NCBI RefSeq assembly: GCF_037975245.1
Contig: NC_092576.1
Span: 31,226,611-31,290,610, forward strand
Source of the DNA: Apostichopus japonicus
Lineage: Eukaryota > Echinodermata > Holothuroidea > Aspidochirotida > Stichopodidae
DNA: 64,000 nucleotides
Reading direction: 5' to 3'
Of this stretch, positions 36,501 through 46,200 are shown one piece after another. A program made the position numbers and the translations under genes. The notes under the pieces are model-generated. The model ran no database searches. It was not told the DNA's origin and saw nothing but the letters and a program-made list of their open reading frames with translations. The first letter of the stretch is position 1. Each line of letters begins with the position of its first letter.

Positions 36501-39500
36501 GTTTTATCACTCTATGCCAAATGGAATGATACTCTCACAGGACAGAACTTTATTGTCTCTGAATTGAGTATTTACAAACACAATTTTACCTTTGCCTAGT
36601 TGTTAAACCCATCATTTGGATCAGAAGTGGTGCTTTGTTCGGGTTTCGTGTTAATTATAAAGAAGATAAGTCATTTTAGGGACTCACAAATCAAATGCTA
36701 TATCATTAAATGACTTTCCTTCTAATGAATAGCTTTACTCATTGTTTATATATGATAAACCGGTTACCTTTATCGTCTTTGTTATTGTCAATGCTTTACT
36801 AGTTCAGGTCATTGACAGTAATCGTCTGAAAGATTTACTAAAAATGAAATCCGATCATTTTTTGTGAATTGTGTTCATTCAATTGACTGACTCATGGTTC
36901 TGCTTTACTTCACAGGTTCTTATTTTGTCTGTTGCCTCAGTGTATTGCTGCTAAGGATATTCCTTCAATATTGAAGTCAAGGAAAGTGAAAGGTACTTTA
37001 TGCAAATGCTCAGGTTAACCTCTGTTGATTGATCAATATCAACAGTTTGTACATTAACGTTATGATCTGATACTGATTACTATTATTACAGCATCCAATC
37101 ATTGTAGTCAATAATGTAAATTGTATTACTTATCATTGGTTGCCTGAAGCTATCATTAAAATAATAAATTAAATGTGTGAAACATCAAGCAAAAGGATGT
37201 ATATTTATAGACGATTCTGATATGATGTAGACCTCAAGCCTTCTAACTTGTCTTATATTCTAAATAAAATGAAACTGAAATAAAACTGTTAGCATGCTGC
37301 TTATCCACTAAGGAGCCTGTGTAAGAGAATGTGTAAAAATAAGTTGGCGTGACATTTCAATCCTACAGTAGCAGGAACTTCTTCAGAGGCTAAATGAAAA
37401 GTACCAGTAACAGAAGGGACAAAAACACACACAGAATACAAACAGGTTATTGAGCAGGGTGAACACAAAGAGATAGATGTAAGAGGATTAATAGACAAGG
37501 GATGGAGAGAAGATTATGGAAATCAACATGGGGAAGAGGAGAGGTAGGAGATCCAAAGAGAGGATTAAGGGAACAGGGTAGGGAATAAACTGGAGGACAA
37601 AGACAGAAAGGTGTGGGGAAAAAAAAGGGGGTGGAAGAGAGCTACGGGAAGAGGAGTGACAGGGGGGGGGACAAGGGGACAAAGGGGGGGACAGAAGAAA
37701 AGTTAGTCTTGTCCTTCCTGAATGTTGAGCCTTGAGGTTGAATATTGCGAAGGCGTTGCATCCACAGCCTCTCTGTGCTGATTCGTACTAGGTCAGGACG
37801 GCTATCTAAGGAGTAGATCCCCTGTAGCGACATGTCATTAATGGTATGGTTGGGAAGGTTAAAGTGTGTAGTCTTATATTTTAATACATGCTACATAGCA
37901 ATGCAGTATTAAGCTTGATACAAAACTCAGTGAATGGGAGACCATGATCTAACCGTAATGCAATGTTATGCTTTTCTAAAGAATGTCAGGTTAAATGTTT
38001 TAAAGTAACAATGATACACAAACTGATTAATTCCGTTTATCCCGTTTCAAAGCTTTCCTCATAAATGAAAGTTGCATTTTCACTTGATAACAGAATAGAG
38101 AATGATGTCAAAACTTGCCCTTCTGCCTTGTTTTGCGCATGTTCTACATGTGAATGTAATTATGTATATAATAGCTGGGCGTTGCAGATTCTTGTACAGT
38201 CTCTTCACAACACATTGCTCAAGGCTTATGTGACTGTAGTGTAGGTCATTGGGTTGTCTGGGAGTGAAATATTCATGTTGTTTGTTTTATTTTGTTAATC
38301 ATGGCATTGTAACCTCGTTCATTTTAGTCACTTGGTTACCGTACTACAATGGCAGAATGTATGACCTCAACCTTGAATCTGGTCGATGGATGGTGAGTAT
38401 TAAGAACTTATTAAACATGTTCTACTAACATATTGCTTGACAACTGGTTATATAATTATCTGGGAAGAAATATTAATGTATTCGAAGAATGGGAACTCTC
38501 CAACGACTGTTAAGTGATTTAAAAATGAATCAATAAAAGGAAGGGACAGTTTGACAGGTCAGATGCATCAATATGTTTTACCCAGATAGTTAAATTGGAT
38601 CCAGTAACAAAGGAAATTAAACAGAAAAACACCATGTCTGTACAACCTTACTTTGACCACTGTTCGTATATTGATTTGTATTTCAATGAACAGTTCAGGG
38701 GTGTGGGTGGGGGGGTATATAGAAACTTGTTTAACCGGTTTTGTTTTCAGATTTTTTTGTGGTCACTCGAGTACATTAAATTAACATTGATTGCAGTACC
38801 TCGTCATGCATCTTGCCTAATAGTAGTAGATGAAAAGCTCATGCAATTATCCAGTATAGTTGAGTTTTCGAATGTGTCCAGTATCATAGAGTCTTTTCAT
38901 TAAATTATGATCAGCAGAGGGCTACATTTTTATACTGTTACATAAAAATAAAAAATATTAGGAGACAAAAAGAACAGTTGATAGTTCATTCTTTTCACCT
39001 TTGTTCCTGTAAATTACGAGATACATGCTCCTTATGGCAGTTTGAAAATGACATCGTCTAAGTATCATGTGACGGATAATATTGATATTACTTTGGTTGT
39101 AAGCATCTCTGATATTCTTACATTAGTAACATTTTCTTTGTAACATATTTCCTTCTTTGTTTGAATTGAAAATAAATTAATTCTTGATTCGCCTCATAAC
39201 TGTTGGAGTGATTTGTGACATCATATTGGTGAAGCTCATAATCCTTCCTATTGTATCTAACCTATAGTACAATGATCCTACGCTCGATGTGACAGATGCA
39301 GTTTACAGCAAGGAGGTAGGTAGTGAAGTATAATGTCTTACAATACACACAATCATTGGTTTAATCTCGATGAACATTGTGATGGAGGAGATTGATCTTT
39401 AACCTACAAAATAATCTGAACATTTTCTGGCAAGTATAGAAATATAATAATGTTTGAAAGGGACGATTCAAAAAAGATGCTTGCTGTGTGCACCTTCAAC

Positions 39501-41430
39501 ACAAAAGAGTACATTACTTATCGCAAATAGGAAAAGTGGAGTTTTGCTATCTTTATATAAGTTATATAAGACTTGCTACTAGATCTTAGAAAACATTAGT
39601 GATTCACAATCTCCGCCGTAATATGGATCGTACTTCTAACAAATAAGTATATTCTTAACCTCACATATTGTTTAAAAACCAGAATTAGATTACATTATTA
39701 TCACTCTATTAGAGTTTATCATTGTTACTTTATACATTGAATTTAGATTGCAGTATCCTGTCTACGCCTGGACAAATGTTTTAATGGTGCAGACCAAAAT
39801 GAAATAACCCTTGAATCTTGAACACAAAAGAATACATTACTTATCGCAAATAGGAAAGTGGAGTTTTGCTATCTTTATATAAGTTACATAAGGCTTGCTA
39901 CTAGATCTTAGAAAACATTAGTGATTCACAGATTCAATAGAGTTATATAATAGGTAAATACAAAGACATAAACAATTAGCTTCTTAATGTTACTTTATTA
40001 AATCCTATCACTATGAAAAAGTAATATTAAGGGTAACATTAATATTTTCTGATCTCATTTGATTGACAAAGCGATTTAACAAGTCCTTAATAGCCATACT
40101 TTTGAAAATTGAATTATTTTGTCATACGATAAAGTTACAGCTATCATTTATGATTGACTTTTTTCGTACAGGTTAGGGAATTCCGGGAAGTATGGCAGTA
40201 AGTAATTTTTATGTGTATTTTTTCGTAGGATTTGTGATTTATTGATTTAAAATACACAAACCCCCATCATTACGATCATCCCTGCCTATAGCAAATACCA
40301 CCCAAATCCCCTGTATGGCCAAAAACGGGAGATTGAATATCTACCGGCATTGGTAATGTTAGCCATACTGAACGCTCTCAAACTATTGATTTGGAGTCAC
40401 TATTTGAAAATAATATCATTATGTAGATAACATTTTCTATTAAATAGGATACAAGTTAACATAATATGTTTGATGTAGCTAACTAACCGTAGGTTGTACC
40501 TTATTCTTATATAAATGTACTCAGAGTCTACATGACAGTCAAGCCTGCCTATGGAAAAACTGTCCTCATCAAATTCACTCAAGCATTAATAATTTGTTAC
40601 TTGATAGCATAAACTACCCCAAATACTTTAGAATTCATCCTTGAGTGAACCTATTTAGTTGACCAGCCACCTGTATGATTGTAAACACAAGTGCTCTAAT
40701 GGCTAGTACTACTTAAAAACAGGGGATTTGAATATCTACCCGAGTTGGTAATGCTAGCTATACTGAATGCTCTTCTGCACAAATTCACGATTAAACACAC
40801 TGTGTATTATTTCAGTGTTCAAGCCAAACTTGTCTTCAAACATAGGAAAGTAGTACCGGCCATTAGAGCACTAATTGCAGCATTTGGAATAGTTTATGCT
40901 ATCAAGTAACAAATTTTTAATGCCTGAGTGGACTGTTTTTCTATAGACAGGCTTGACCATCGTAATATTTTTGAGTAGTATACATCGTGCCACCTCACCC
41001 CCCCCCCCCTCCATGAATTAGCAGGATGTATACTACTTATGGGAGGATACACACTTGTATGTAGGTTGTGTATATCAAATAGGAAGCGCAGGGATAGTTG
41101 ATAATTAAGTCTTGCTCTCAATGTATATCCCCCAGTTGATATATATATATATACATATTACATAATATTTATTTTAAGAGTGAATTATAGATGTTAACTG
41201 CAGCCTGTTCAAAACCAGCAAAGTCAAAACTATATTTTTTGTGTGAATAAAATTGGGGAAAACATTGTTAAACTTTATTTGCGTTGTAACATATATTTAT
41301 GTTCACATTTCTTTGCTGTTGCAATTTATTTTGCTGCAGGGGTACAGACTGTCAAAAGGCTAGAGAAAGGAAACTGAAGGTACCAGATGATGATACACTG
41401 ACGCCACTTCTAAATGCCACATCAGTATAA
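21447..41430 (+). CDS. Ig-TM-NACHT receptor: membrane-anchored NLR-like protein, 18 coding exons
   Basis: Exons with GT-AG borders: 21447-21501, 21732-22055, 23544-24191, 25745-26092, 26804-26902, 27090-27136, 28325-28358, 28998-30481, 31222-31439, 31999-32024, 33120-33172, 33643-33762, 36212-36420, 36916-36992, 38328-38392, 39268-39315, 40172-40197, 41340-41430. They sum to 3,972 nt and join in one frame of 1,323 residues plus TAA. Order: signal peptide (1-18), four Ig-like domains (about 20-458), TM helix (about 469-492), cytoplasmic linker (493-535), NACHT NTPase (about 580-760) and helical region, then a repeated C-terminal module (1014-1285) and a short tail. By family knowledge NACHT proteins oligomerise on nucleotide exchange; an extracellular Ig sensor coupled to it is my inference. 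No death-fold, TIR or leucine-rich repeats were recognised. The exon with least support is 31999-32024. Confidence 0.8.
21732..22055 (+). CDS. Exon 2: first Ig-like domain (V-like)
   Basis: It encodes 108 residues with phase 1 at both ends. The Ig B-strand Cys is in IIQCSF (C43) and the core Trp in VQWF (W54). The F-strand region reads EHEGVFGV where a canonical domain has D-G-Y-C, so the second core Cys is missing. Three N-glycosylation sequons are visible (NST, NGS, NVT). The domain aligns with the second half of exon 3. Confidence 0.75.
22056..23543. repeat. Intron 2, homologous to intron 3
   Basis: The intron between the first and second Ig domains shares long stretches with intron 3 (24,192-25,744) in the same order. 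Examples are the phrase around TAGTCCC-CCATTGT (22,180 and 24,570), the TAGAGATAG region, the AGAGATATGCACACTGTAGG region (22,940 and 25,230) and the GGGA-GCAAGCTTTTTTT region (23,230 and 25,553). It also holds a 48-bp perfect palindrome at 22,753-22,800. Confidence 0.75.
22753..22800. repeat. 48-bp perfect palindrome in intron 2
   Basis: Two 24-base arms, starting AGTAGGTCTATGTGAATAGC, meet without a spacer at TTTTAAAA. The corresponding place in intron 3 (about 25,045-25,070) holds a single arm. The palindrome is therefore a secondary inverted duplication. Confidence 0.95.
23544..24191 (+). CDS. Exon 3: second and third Ig-like domains (C-like then V-like)
   Basis: A 648-nt phase 1-1 exon carries two domains. 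The first has LSCSVENVRPRISLIW and later VLVCSV (Cys, Trp, Cys). The second has MILPCND, ILVWKRS and GIYTCVASD, a full Cys-Trp-YxC set. Several sequons occur. The first domain resembles that of exon 4 and the second resembles exon 2. Other Ig exons here hold one domain each, so an intron between the two is absent. Confidence 0.8.
24192..25744. repeat. Intron 3, homologous to intron 2
   Basis: See intron 2 for the shared segments. The first part (24,340-24,900) also matches 34,030-34,700 within a later intron of the same gene, so part of it belongs to a dispersed repeat. A G-rich stretch lies at 25,360-25,430. Confidence 0.75.
25745..26092 (+). CDS. Exon 4: fourth Ig-like domain (C-like)
   Basis: 116 codons, phase 1-1. 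The core reads VTCSVRGIRPEVELQWRTY followed by LECFIVGQN, giving Cys, Trp and Cys. The segment CSVxxxRPxxxLxW is shared with the first domain of exon 3, so the two are paralogous. It is the membrane-proximal Ig domain. Confidence 0.8.
26093..26803. other. Intron 4, nothing notable seen
   Basis: AT-rich intron without recognisable repeats or frames. Confidence 0.6.
26804..26902 (+). CDS. Exon 5: transmembrane helix
   Basis: A 33-codon phase 1-1 exon encoding a short polar stalk then a run of about 24 hydrophobic residues (VAVVTTIIAVLLILVVLFIC). It is followed in the next exon by KYRRSRRN, a basic stop-transfer signal. This places the Ig domains outside and the NACHT domain in the cytosol. Confidence 0.85.
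27090..27136 (+). CDS. Exon 6: juxtamembrane basic segment
   Basis: 47 nt between TTCCTGCAG and GAG|GTAAGA, phase 1 to 0. It encodes LKYRRSRRNIVEDEE: positive residues next to the membrane, then an acidic stretch. Confidence 0.7.
27760..28250. repeat. Dispersed repeat in intron 6
   Basis: About 490 bp that recurs in the intron at 40,260-40,960. The block from about 27,950 to 28,230 matches 40,425-40,710 in inverted orientation, and the block 27,770-27,970 matches 40,270-40,400 and 40,715-40,865 in direct orientation. The remainder of the introns 26,903-28,997 shows nothing of note. Confidence 0.75.
28325..28358 (+). CDS. Exon 7: cytoplasmic linker micro-exon
   Basis: 34 nt between CTTGTTTAG and CTG|GTAAGT, phase 0 to 1. 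It encodes MLPMTETHRTP. It is the only short exon here whose phases join exon 6 to exon 8. Confidence 0.6.
28998..30481 (+). CDS. Exon 8: NACHT NTPase domain of the receptor
   Basis: A 1,484-nt exon encodes residues 519-1013. It opens with a linker (KELKAKYKILYHSVQP, then CVDSVYVDSGIERLV) of the kind seen before NACHT in echinoderm and cnidarian NLRs. Walker A is GDPGYGKST (596-604, nt 29228-29254). Walker B is LDGFDE, with D677 to E681 in the NACHT form. A sensor 1 segment LTTRH follows at about 708-712. After it come winged-helix-like and helical segments with Trp and His in FYHKLFCEWYAAHYIADY, typical of the NLR region after NACHT. The exon ends AAACAG|GTGAAG in phase 0. All NTPase residues I can check are intact. 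Confidence 0.93.
30482..31221. other. Intron 8, nothing notable seen
   Basis: AT-rich intron. At about 30,620-30,650 a tRNA-like phrase (GGGATTAGAACCCGGGCCC) occurs, similar to the T-loop region of tRNA-derived repeats, but no tRNA can be folded around it. Confidence 0.4.
31222..33762 (+). CDS. Exons 9-12: C-terminal module, first copy
   Basis: Exon 9 (31222-31439) encodes 72 residues ending FRFALRCQSVKELS. Exon 10 (31999-32024) is tiny; its donor ACA|GTAAAA is weak but is the one that fits the phase of exon 11. A stronger donor at 32042 (GTAAGG) would break the frame. Exon 11 (33120-33172) encodes YWRDYGYSLDLHSGDWE. Exon 12 (33643-33762) encodes 40 residues. Exons 9 and 11 align with exons 13 and 15 below. 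I do not recognise the fold; it is not an obvious LRR, WD40 or ankyrin pattern. Confidence 0.65.
32238..32890. repeat. Tandem duplication of ~335 bp in intron 10
   Basis: TTAAAAGTAACTAT starts at 32,239 and again at about 32,577. Similarity of about 90% runs through GGTTGATTA-TTGATTAAATC, GCACAAAGCAGATTGTAAGC and TTCCTTTTGGTACAAGCTA. Confidence 0.9.
34030..34750. repeat. Third copy of the intronic repeat of introns 2 and 3
   Basis: Matches 24,340-24,990 in the same order, for example TCTTCCAATC-TAC-GATGATTGAATTT and AGTCCCTTACCCATTGTCTG. It lies in the intron after exon 12, away from any Ig exon, so this segment can spread by itself or was moved by a larger duplication. Confidence 0.75.
35250..35290 (+). 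pseudogene. Possible decayed copy of exon 16
   Basis: AATGTGACAGACGCTTTGTA resembles GATGTGACAGATGCAGTTTA of exon 16, followed by AGGAAGTTG against AGGAGGTAG. It lies where exon 16 would be expected in the first copy of the C-terminal module, but has lost a clean donor. The rest of 34,750-36,210 shows no gene. Confidence 0.35.
36212..39315 (+). CDS. Exons 13-16: C-terminal module, second copy
   Basis: Exon 13 (36212-36420, 69 residues) ends LMFAQQSQRLEEL and parallels exon 9 in length and pattern. Exon 14 (36916-36992) encodes LFCLLPQCIAAKD and more. Exon 15 (38328-38392) encodes YYNGRMYDLNLESGRWM and parallels exon 11. Exon 16 (39268-39315) encodes YNDPTLDVTDAVYSKE. All borders are GT-AG and the phases 0-2-1-0-0 match across junctions. 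Confidence 0.7.
37340..37880 (-). pseudogene. Penelope-like element relic, GIY-YIG end, in an intron
   Basis: Minus strand reads HFNLPNHTINDMSLQGI at about 37,862-37,812, then ERLWMQRLRNIQP near 37,780-37,740, then FRKDKTNFSS. This is the C-terminal part of the GIY-YIG nuclease of a Penelope-like element, the same family as at 14,880-15,280. The left part (37,480-37,690) is a purine-rich spacer. It lies in the intron between exons 14 and 15. Confidence 0.7.
39485..39935. repeat. Direct repeat of ~120 bp in intron 16
   Basis: AACACAAAAGAGTACATTACTT at about 39,499 recurs as AACACAAAAGAATACATTACTT at 39,821. Both copies continue to AGAAAACATTAGTGATTCACA with few changes. Confidence 0.9.
40172..41430 (+). 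CDS. Exons 17-18: C-terminus and stop
   Basis: Exon 17 (40172-40197) lies between TTCGTACAG and CA|GTAAGT and encodes VREFREVW. Exon 18 starts at 41340 after TTGCTGCAG and encodes a basic then acidic tail ending in TAA 41428-41430. The 3' UTR follows; a possible polyadenylation signal AATAAA is at 41949-41954, but I cannot place the cleavage site. Confidence 0.65.
40260..40965. repeat. Foldback-like repeat in intron 17
   Basis: Two outer blocks (40,270-40,400 and 40,715-40,865) match the intron-6 repeat directly, and the middle block (40,425-40,710) matches it inverted. A C-run follows at 41,000-41,010 and a TA microsatellite at 41,140-41,155. Confidence 0.7.
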
Positions 41431-43376
41431 ATCAGCCACGTAACTGCCACAGCAGTATAAATCAGTACAGGAATCAACGACGATCTGATAACATTGGTAC
41501 TGAATGAATGATTGAAGTAAATGACAAAATAAGTTCAACATTCTTGGATTGGATTAAGTAGGTATAATGTTCAAGTACATTGAGTAGCGAAACTACGTAT
41601 AGCACATGCTCATTTTGATGGAAAAGAGCAAATCTATGGAACGGATTTGAACCAGTCACCTCAGCATCACAACTAATGTGATATAGAAACCGAGGTACCC
41701 TGCCTTAATTAGTTAATGATTCCTATATAGACATTTCTTCCCTAGTCAGAAACTATGGTACCTGTACAGTACCTTGCACATCCTGTGCCCATGCAGGAAT
41801 CATTTTCATTCGATATAACCATTGCTTTCAATTTGAAGTTCACAAGTTTGTTTTAAATTATTACCATTGCACTGGATTGACATTACGTTGAAATTTTCAA
41901 TTTCACTCTTTACTTTCGTAGCTTAAGTAAACAAAGTCTAAAGAATAACAATAAATGTTTGCAGTTTGTAAAATTACACTCTTAATTACATCATTACCAA
42001 CAACTTTATTGATGTTGTGTAGATTTGACAACAACATAGTTTTTTAAGGTCAGGCCAACTTAGGAAAAAATGATCAAGAAGAGAAGAATTCATTATCAAC
42101 TACTTAGAAATGGTAAAGAGATGAAATACTTTGTGTTAATTGTTAAAGTGTTCAGTAAACAATTTAAATTTAACAAATTTAACAAGTCTCAAGCAGAGAA
42201 TGAAACAGCCGAGCACGTTTATGACTGATACAATTGGACTTCTAATATTATTCTTATAAATCTCATGAAAGTTGGAAGGTAGAAGTTTGTTATACTGTTT
42301 AAGCATAAATGTAACAAACTCACTTTATAGTCGCATGTCTAATTCAAATAATCCCCCAAGAAACTACAATATTACATCTGGAATAACACTCTCACACTCA
42401 AAACACAAAATGTTAGACCTCAATTTGTTAACATGTTAACAATTATGTTTGTGTCTGTTAGTAGTAGGCCATTTGAAGCTTTTTCAGCTTTTAGCATATT
42501 CTTTTGGCCCATGAACTGATACATATTCTCTATTAATTATGGCAGGCCATTTGTGCCAACTTATTGTGCCGTGAAAAGTCATCATTTTGTTTCACAATGG
42601 CTTTCTGGTTCTGATCTCAATCCCTGCCCTTTAGAAAAAAATGCGTTGGTTTACGTTCATTTGGTCTTTATTTGTAATCAATTGTGATATGTTTGATATT
42701 TAGGCAATTTACTATAATTGCCAATGGAGTTATATATTGTATATTAACACTTCATGAGATCTCTCTTGCATCTACTATGATTATATACACTTTTGACTGT
42801 CTCTTTAAGACAATGTCATGTTATATATTTACATAAGTCCCTAAAAGCTAACTTCGTTTGCATCCTTGGAACGTATTAACTCTAGTTTTTAACTTTGGAT
42901 TTAAAGAACAGGCTGGGAATTTTTTATTTTGTAACACCTACATTTAAGTCGTTCAGAACAATGGTAGCCTACTCTAGGCAAATGCTTTTAATGTCAGGGA
43001 ACATGTGTGTACTTTAGACCAAGCTTACTGGAAACATCTTGACTTCACTTCACTTGTGATTGGCTGTTTGAAGTATTTAATTAATTACAGCAATTGTGAT
43101 ATTTTTAAAGTGGTGATTTTTTCCCAGTATTTTTCATAATAATCTATTTTTACATGATGACATTGTTAGCTACCTGAGAGAACTCATATTTTGTTTTTCA
43201 ATCACTTATTCAAGAATTATGGGAGAATAAATAAAGATAATCATCTTGACCTGGCTAATCATTCATTGGAGTTATTGAAACTGATTTAAAGGCTTCTTAG
43301 CCTAACTGTTACTAAACCCCAATGTGAGATCAGTATTCCCTATCTGCTTACCCACGCTACTCCATGCTATCGGGAG
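41431..43376. other. 3' UTR and intergenic sequence, no gene seen
   Basis: AT-rich. Candidate AATAAA signals occur at 41,949 and near 43,227. I see no coding frame on either strand. Confidence 0.5.
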
Positions 43377-43751
43377 CAGTGGCGTAGGAAGGTACTTTTG
43401 AGTGGGGGGGGGGGGCTGAACACTGATGGCGCTTGGGGGAGGGGTCTAAGGGGAGGGGGTGTGCCCCTCCCCTTTGGAATTTTTTTGCATTTCCAGGTGG
43501 CCTCAGATGCAATTTGGTGCAATATAGCACACTTAAACACCCACTCCATTTTGTAAACTTAATTTTGTATTTTCACCTGGCCTTAGATGCAATTTGGTGC
43601 TCCAAATGAGATTTTTTATCTCATTTGGAAATGAAAAAGGGGTTTTCGGAGTTGCGAAGCGGGGGGGGGGGGGCGGAATGATACTTCCGCCCCTTCAATT
43701 TTTCACTGGGGGGGCTGGCGCCCCCCAGCCCCCCTGGTTCCTACGCCCTTG
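43377..43751. mobile_element. hAT-like MITE, 375 bp
   Basis: Flanked by 8-bp duplications ATCGGGAG (43369-43376 and 43752-43759). Ends are CAGTGGCGTAGGAAGG and CAAGGGCGTAGGAACC. The interior has G and C runs near the ends and two copies of TTAGATGCAATTTGGTGC-like sequence. The CAGTGGCG terminus and 8-bp duplication are hAT hallmarks. Confidence 0.85.
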
Positions 43752-44294
43752 ATCGGGAGTACTATCTCGTAATCTCACAAAGAAGGGCTAAAACGCAAGG
43801 CCTTTAGCATGGGTGCAAATGATTAAGTGAGGATATAAGGAGGATGTAAAGTTTTACCAATCATGTATGTGGTAGTCATCATGGACTAGTCTCATTGATC
43901 CAAGTTAAATAAATTGGACGAAATTGATTCAAGGATAAACCTGGCCAATACAATTACAGAGCTTTGGTCATAGACACTTATGTGAATTTTGACAGATTTC
44001 CAAAAGTTTTCTAATAAGGAATTGCAAAATGCCACACGAACTACTACTAATAGAAAATGAGTTCTTTATCTGTCATCCTTTATTTATTAAAATGAATTAG
44101 TTTACTTCAAAATTATCATTTCATTGCCATCATTACATATATGTATCGCCCGATTTTACTTAATCAACAGAAGATTAGAAAGGATGATGGCAAAAATTAT
44201 AATAGAACGGCTCACATTTGGGTTAATCAACATCATTCAAACTAACATCCATTAAAAATCGTAAAGTATCTTCAAAGGATTTTTTTGTGACATT

Positions 44295-44820
44295 TTGCGC
44301 TCCTTGTCATTCCAGAGCAGTGTTGCTCTCAAGTCGCAAAGTGAAGTATTACAGGTATTGCACCACAATTACTTGGTCACAAACTTGACTAACAGACTGA
44401 ACTTGTCACTTTCCAAGGCCGCTAGAGCATATATGACATGTCCTACCCACCATATGATAGTTAATAGCTTGGGCTATCATAAACAAATTAACCTTTGCCA
44501 CCATGACAGTTTAGATTTTGAGCTCGAAGGGCTCAAAGTCTAAGTGCTCCCCAACCCATCTGCCACTGCTGAATCTTCTTGTTTCACCCAAGATTTTCTA
44601 AAACCTTCAATCATCCACTCTCAGTGTCAACATCCAAGCATAACAAATAATGGTGATGACTCAGAAAATGTCCATAAAAAAATCAACACAGTAGGTCCGA
44701 CAGTGATTATATATCCTCTCGGGCGGACGTGCATCACTATAATTGTGGTGCGATACTTACATTGCTTACTCATGCAGTCATTGAACATGCAGCGGCATCA
44801 ATACCTGCAGATATTAATCG
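44295..44820 (+). pseudogene. Degraded open frame of unknown origin
   Basis: One frame stays open from 44,295 to 44,855 except for a single TAA at 44,541-44,543, so it would give about 175 codons before the inserted element at 44,829. Composition is less AT-rich than around it. No domain was recognised. It may be a decayed exon or chance. 43,760-44,294 shows nothing. Confidence 0.2.
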
Positions 44821-45173
44821 TGTGCGCTCAGGGGGGGGGGGGGTGGAGAATTTGATTTGCCGACGGATCTGGAAGTGGTGACTGAAATGGGGGAGGGGTC
44901 TAAGGGTAGGGGGTATCCCCCTCCCCTTTTGAAAATTTTTAGTTTTGAAACGTCCTTAGGTGCAATCTGGTGTATATTTTAAGTCAAATTTGATTTGCCG
45001 ACGGATCTGGAAGTGGTGATTGAAATGGGGGAGGGGTCTAAGGGTAGGGGGTGTCCCCCTCCCCTTTGGAAAATTCTTAGTTTTGAAACTCCTTAGATGC
45101 AATCTGGTGCATATTTTAAGTCAAATTTGATTTGCCGACGGATCTGGAAGTGGTGACTGAAATGGGGGAGGGG

Positions 45174-46200
45174 CATAGGCGTAGGAGACGGGGGGGGGGG
45201 GGGGCTGCAGCCCCCAACCATAATTTTTGGTGAAAATTCGGGCAATATGCTGAGAATTTTTCGGGCACCTACTGGAAGAATAATAATTTGCAGTGTGTTT
45301 TTCATTTTTTGGGGGGTAAAATTCGGCAATATGCTGAGAATTTTTCTGGCATCTACTGAAAGAATGATAATTTGCAATGTGTTTTTCAAATTTTTGGTGA
45401 AAATTCGGGCAATATGCTGAGAATTTTCCAGCACCTACTGAAAGAAAATAATTTGCAATGTGTTTTTCAAGTTTTTTGGTGAAAATTCGGGCAGTAAGCT
45501 GAGAATTTTTCGGGCACCTACCAGTGGCGGAGCGTCCATACAGTCAGAGGGGAGGGATGCACCTCTGACGGACTCAAATGGACTGCTGGTGCCCTTTTCA
45601 GCTTTTTACCACTCTTTACTTATTCGCGATTATTGACTTTTTTATTGCGCTCTCAAATACCTTTGACATTTGTCACATTTTGTTGGTGCAATTTTCTGAC
45701 AAATGGCGATGGCACCTATTTATTCTTCGTTTATCTTGAAATTAGCAAGGCCTGGAAAGGGTCATTTGAGGCGATCTAGGGAGTATCTTTACTCAAAAAT
45801 TTTACGCTCCGCGCCAACCTGTGGTGGCGCTCCGCTAAGATAGTGTCGAAAAAGCGCCCCTACAGACCATTCTCTCCCCCCCCCGACCACTACCCCTATA
45901 GCTCCGCCACTGGCACCTACTGAAAAGAAGAAGAATTTGCAATGTGTTTTTCAATGGTTAAACTGATATTATTATCATTATTGTTGTAACGACTTCCCCA
46001 ATAATTCTAACCAATATGGAAGGGTAAAAACACGGAAAATGATTGTTTGTTATTGGCATGTGATGTAATAACCGAAGAATGCCTATATGATAAGCACATT
46101 ACCATGCGAAACGCGCGCGGAGCGCGCGAAACATTTTGGTCATATTTTTCGGGCAAGTCGTTACAGCCCCCCCTAATCAAATGAGGCTCCTACGCCTATG
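45174..46200. mobile_element. hAT-like element (middle of three nested)
   Basis: Flanked by 8-bp duplications GGGAGGGG (45166-45173 and 46201-46208). Ends CATAGGCGTAGGAG and its complement. The left half has four direct copies of a ~95-bp unit with AATATGCTGAGAATTTTTC and ACCTACTGAAAGAA. The innermost element is inserted at 45,522. Confidence 0.85.
45522..45912. mobile_element. hAT-like MITE (innermost of three nested)
   Basis: Flanked by 8-bp duplications GCACCTAC (45514-45521 and 45913-45920). Ends are CAGTGGCGGAGC and its exact complement GCTCCGCCACTG. No coding capacity. Confidence 0.9.
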
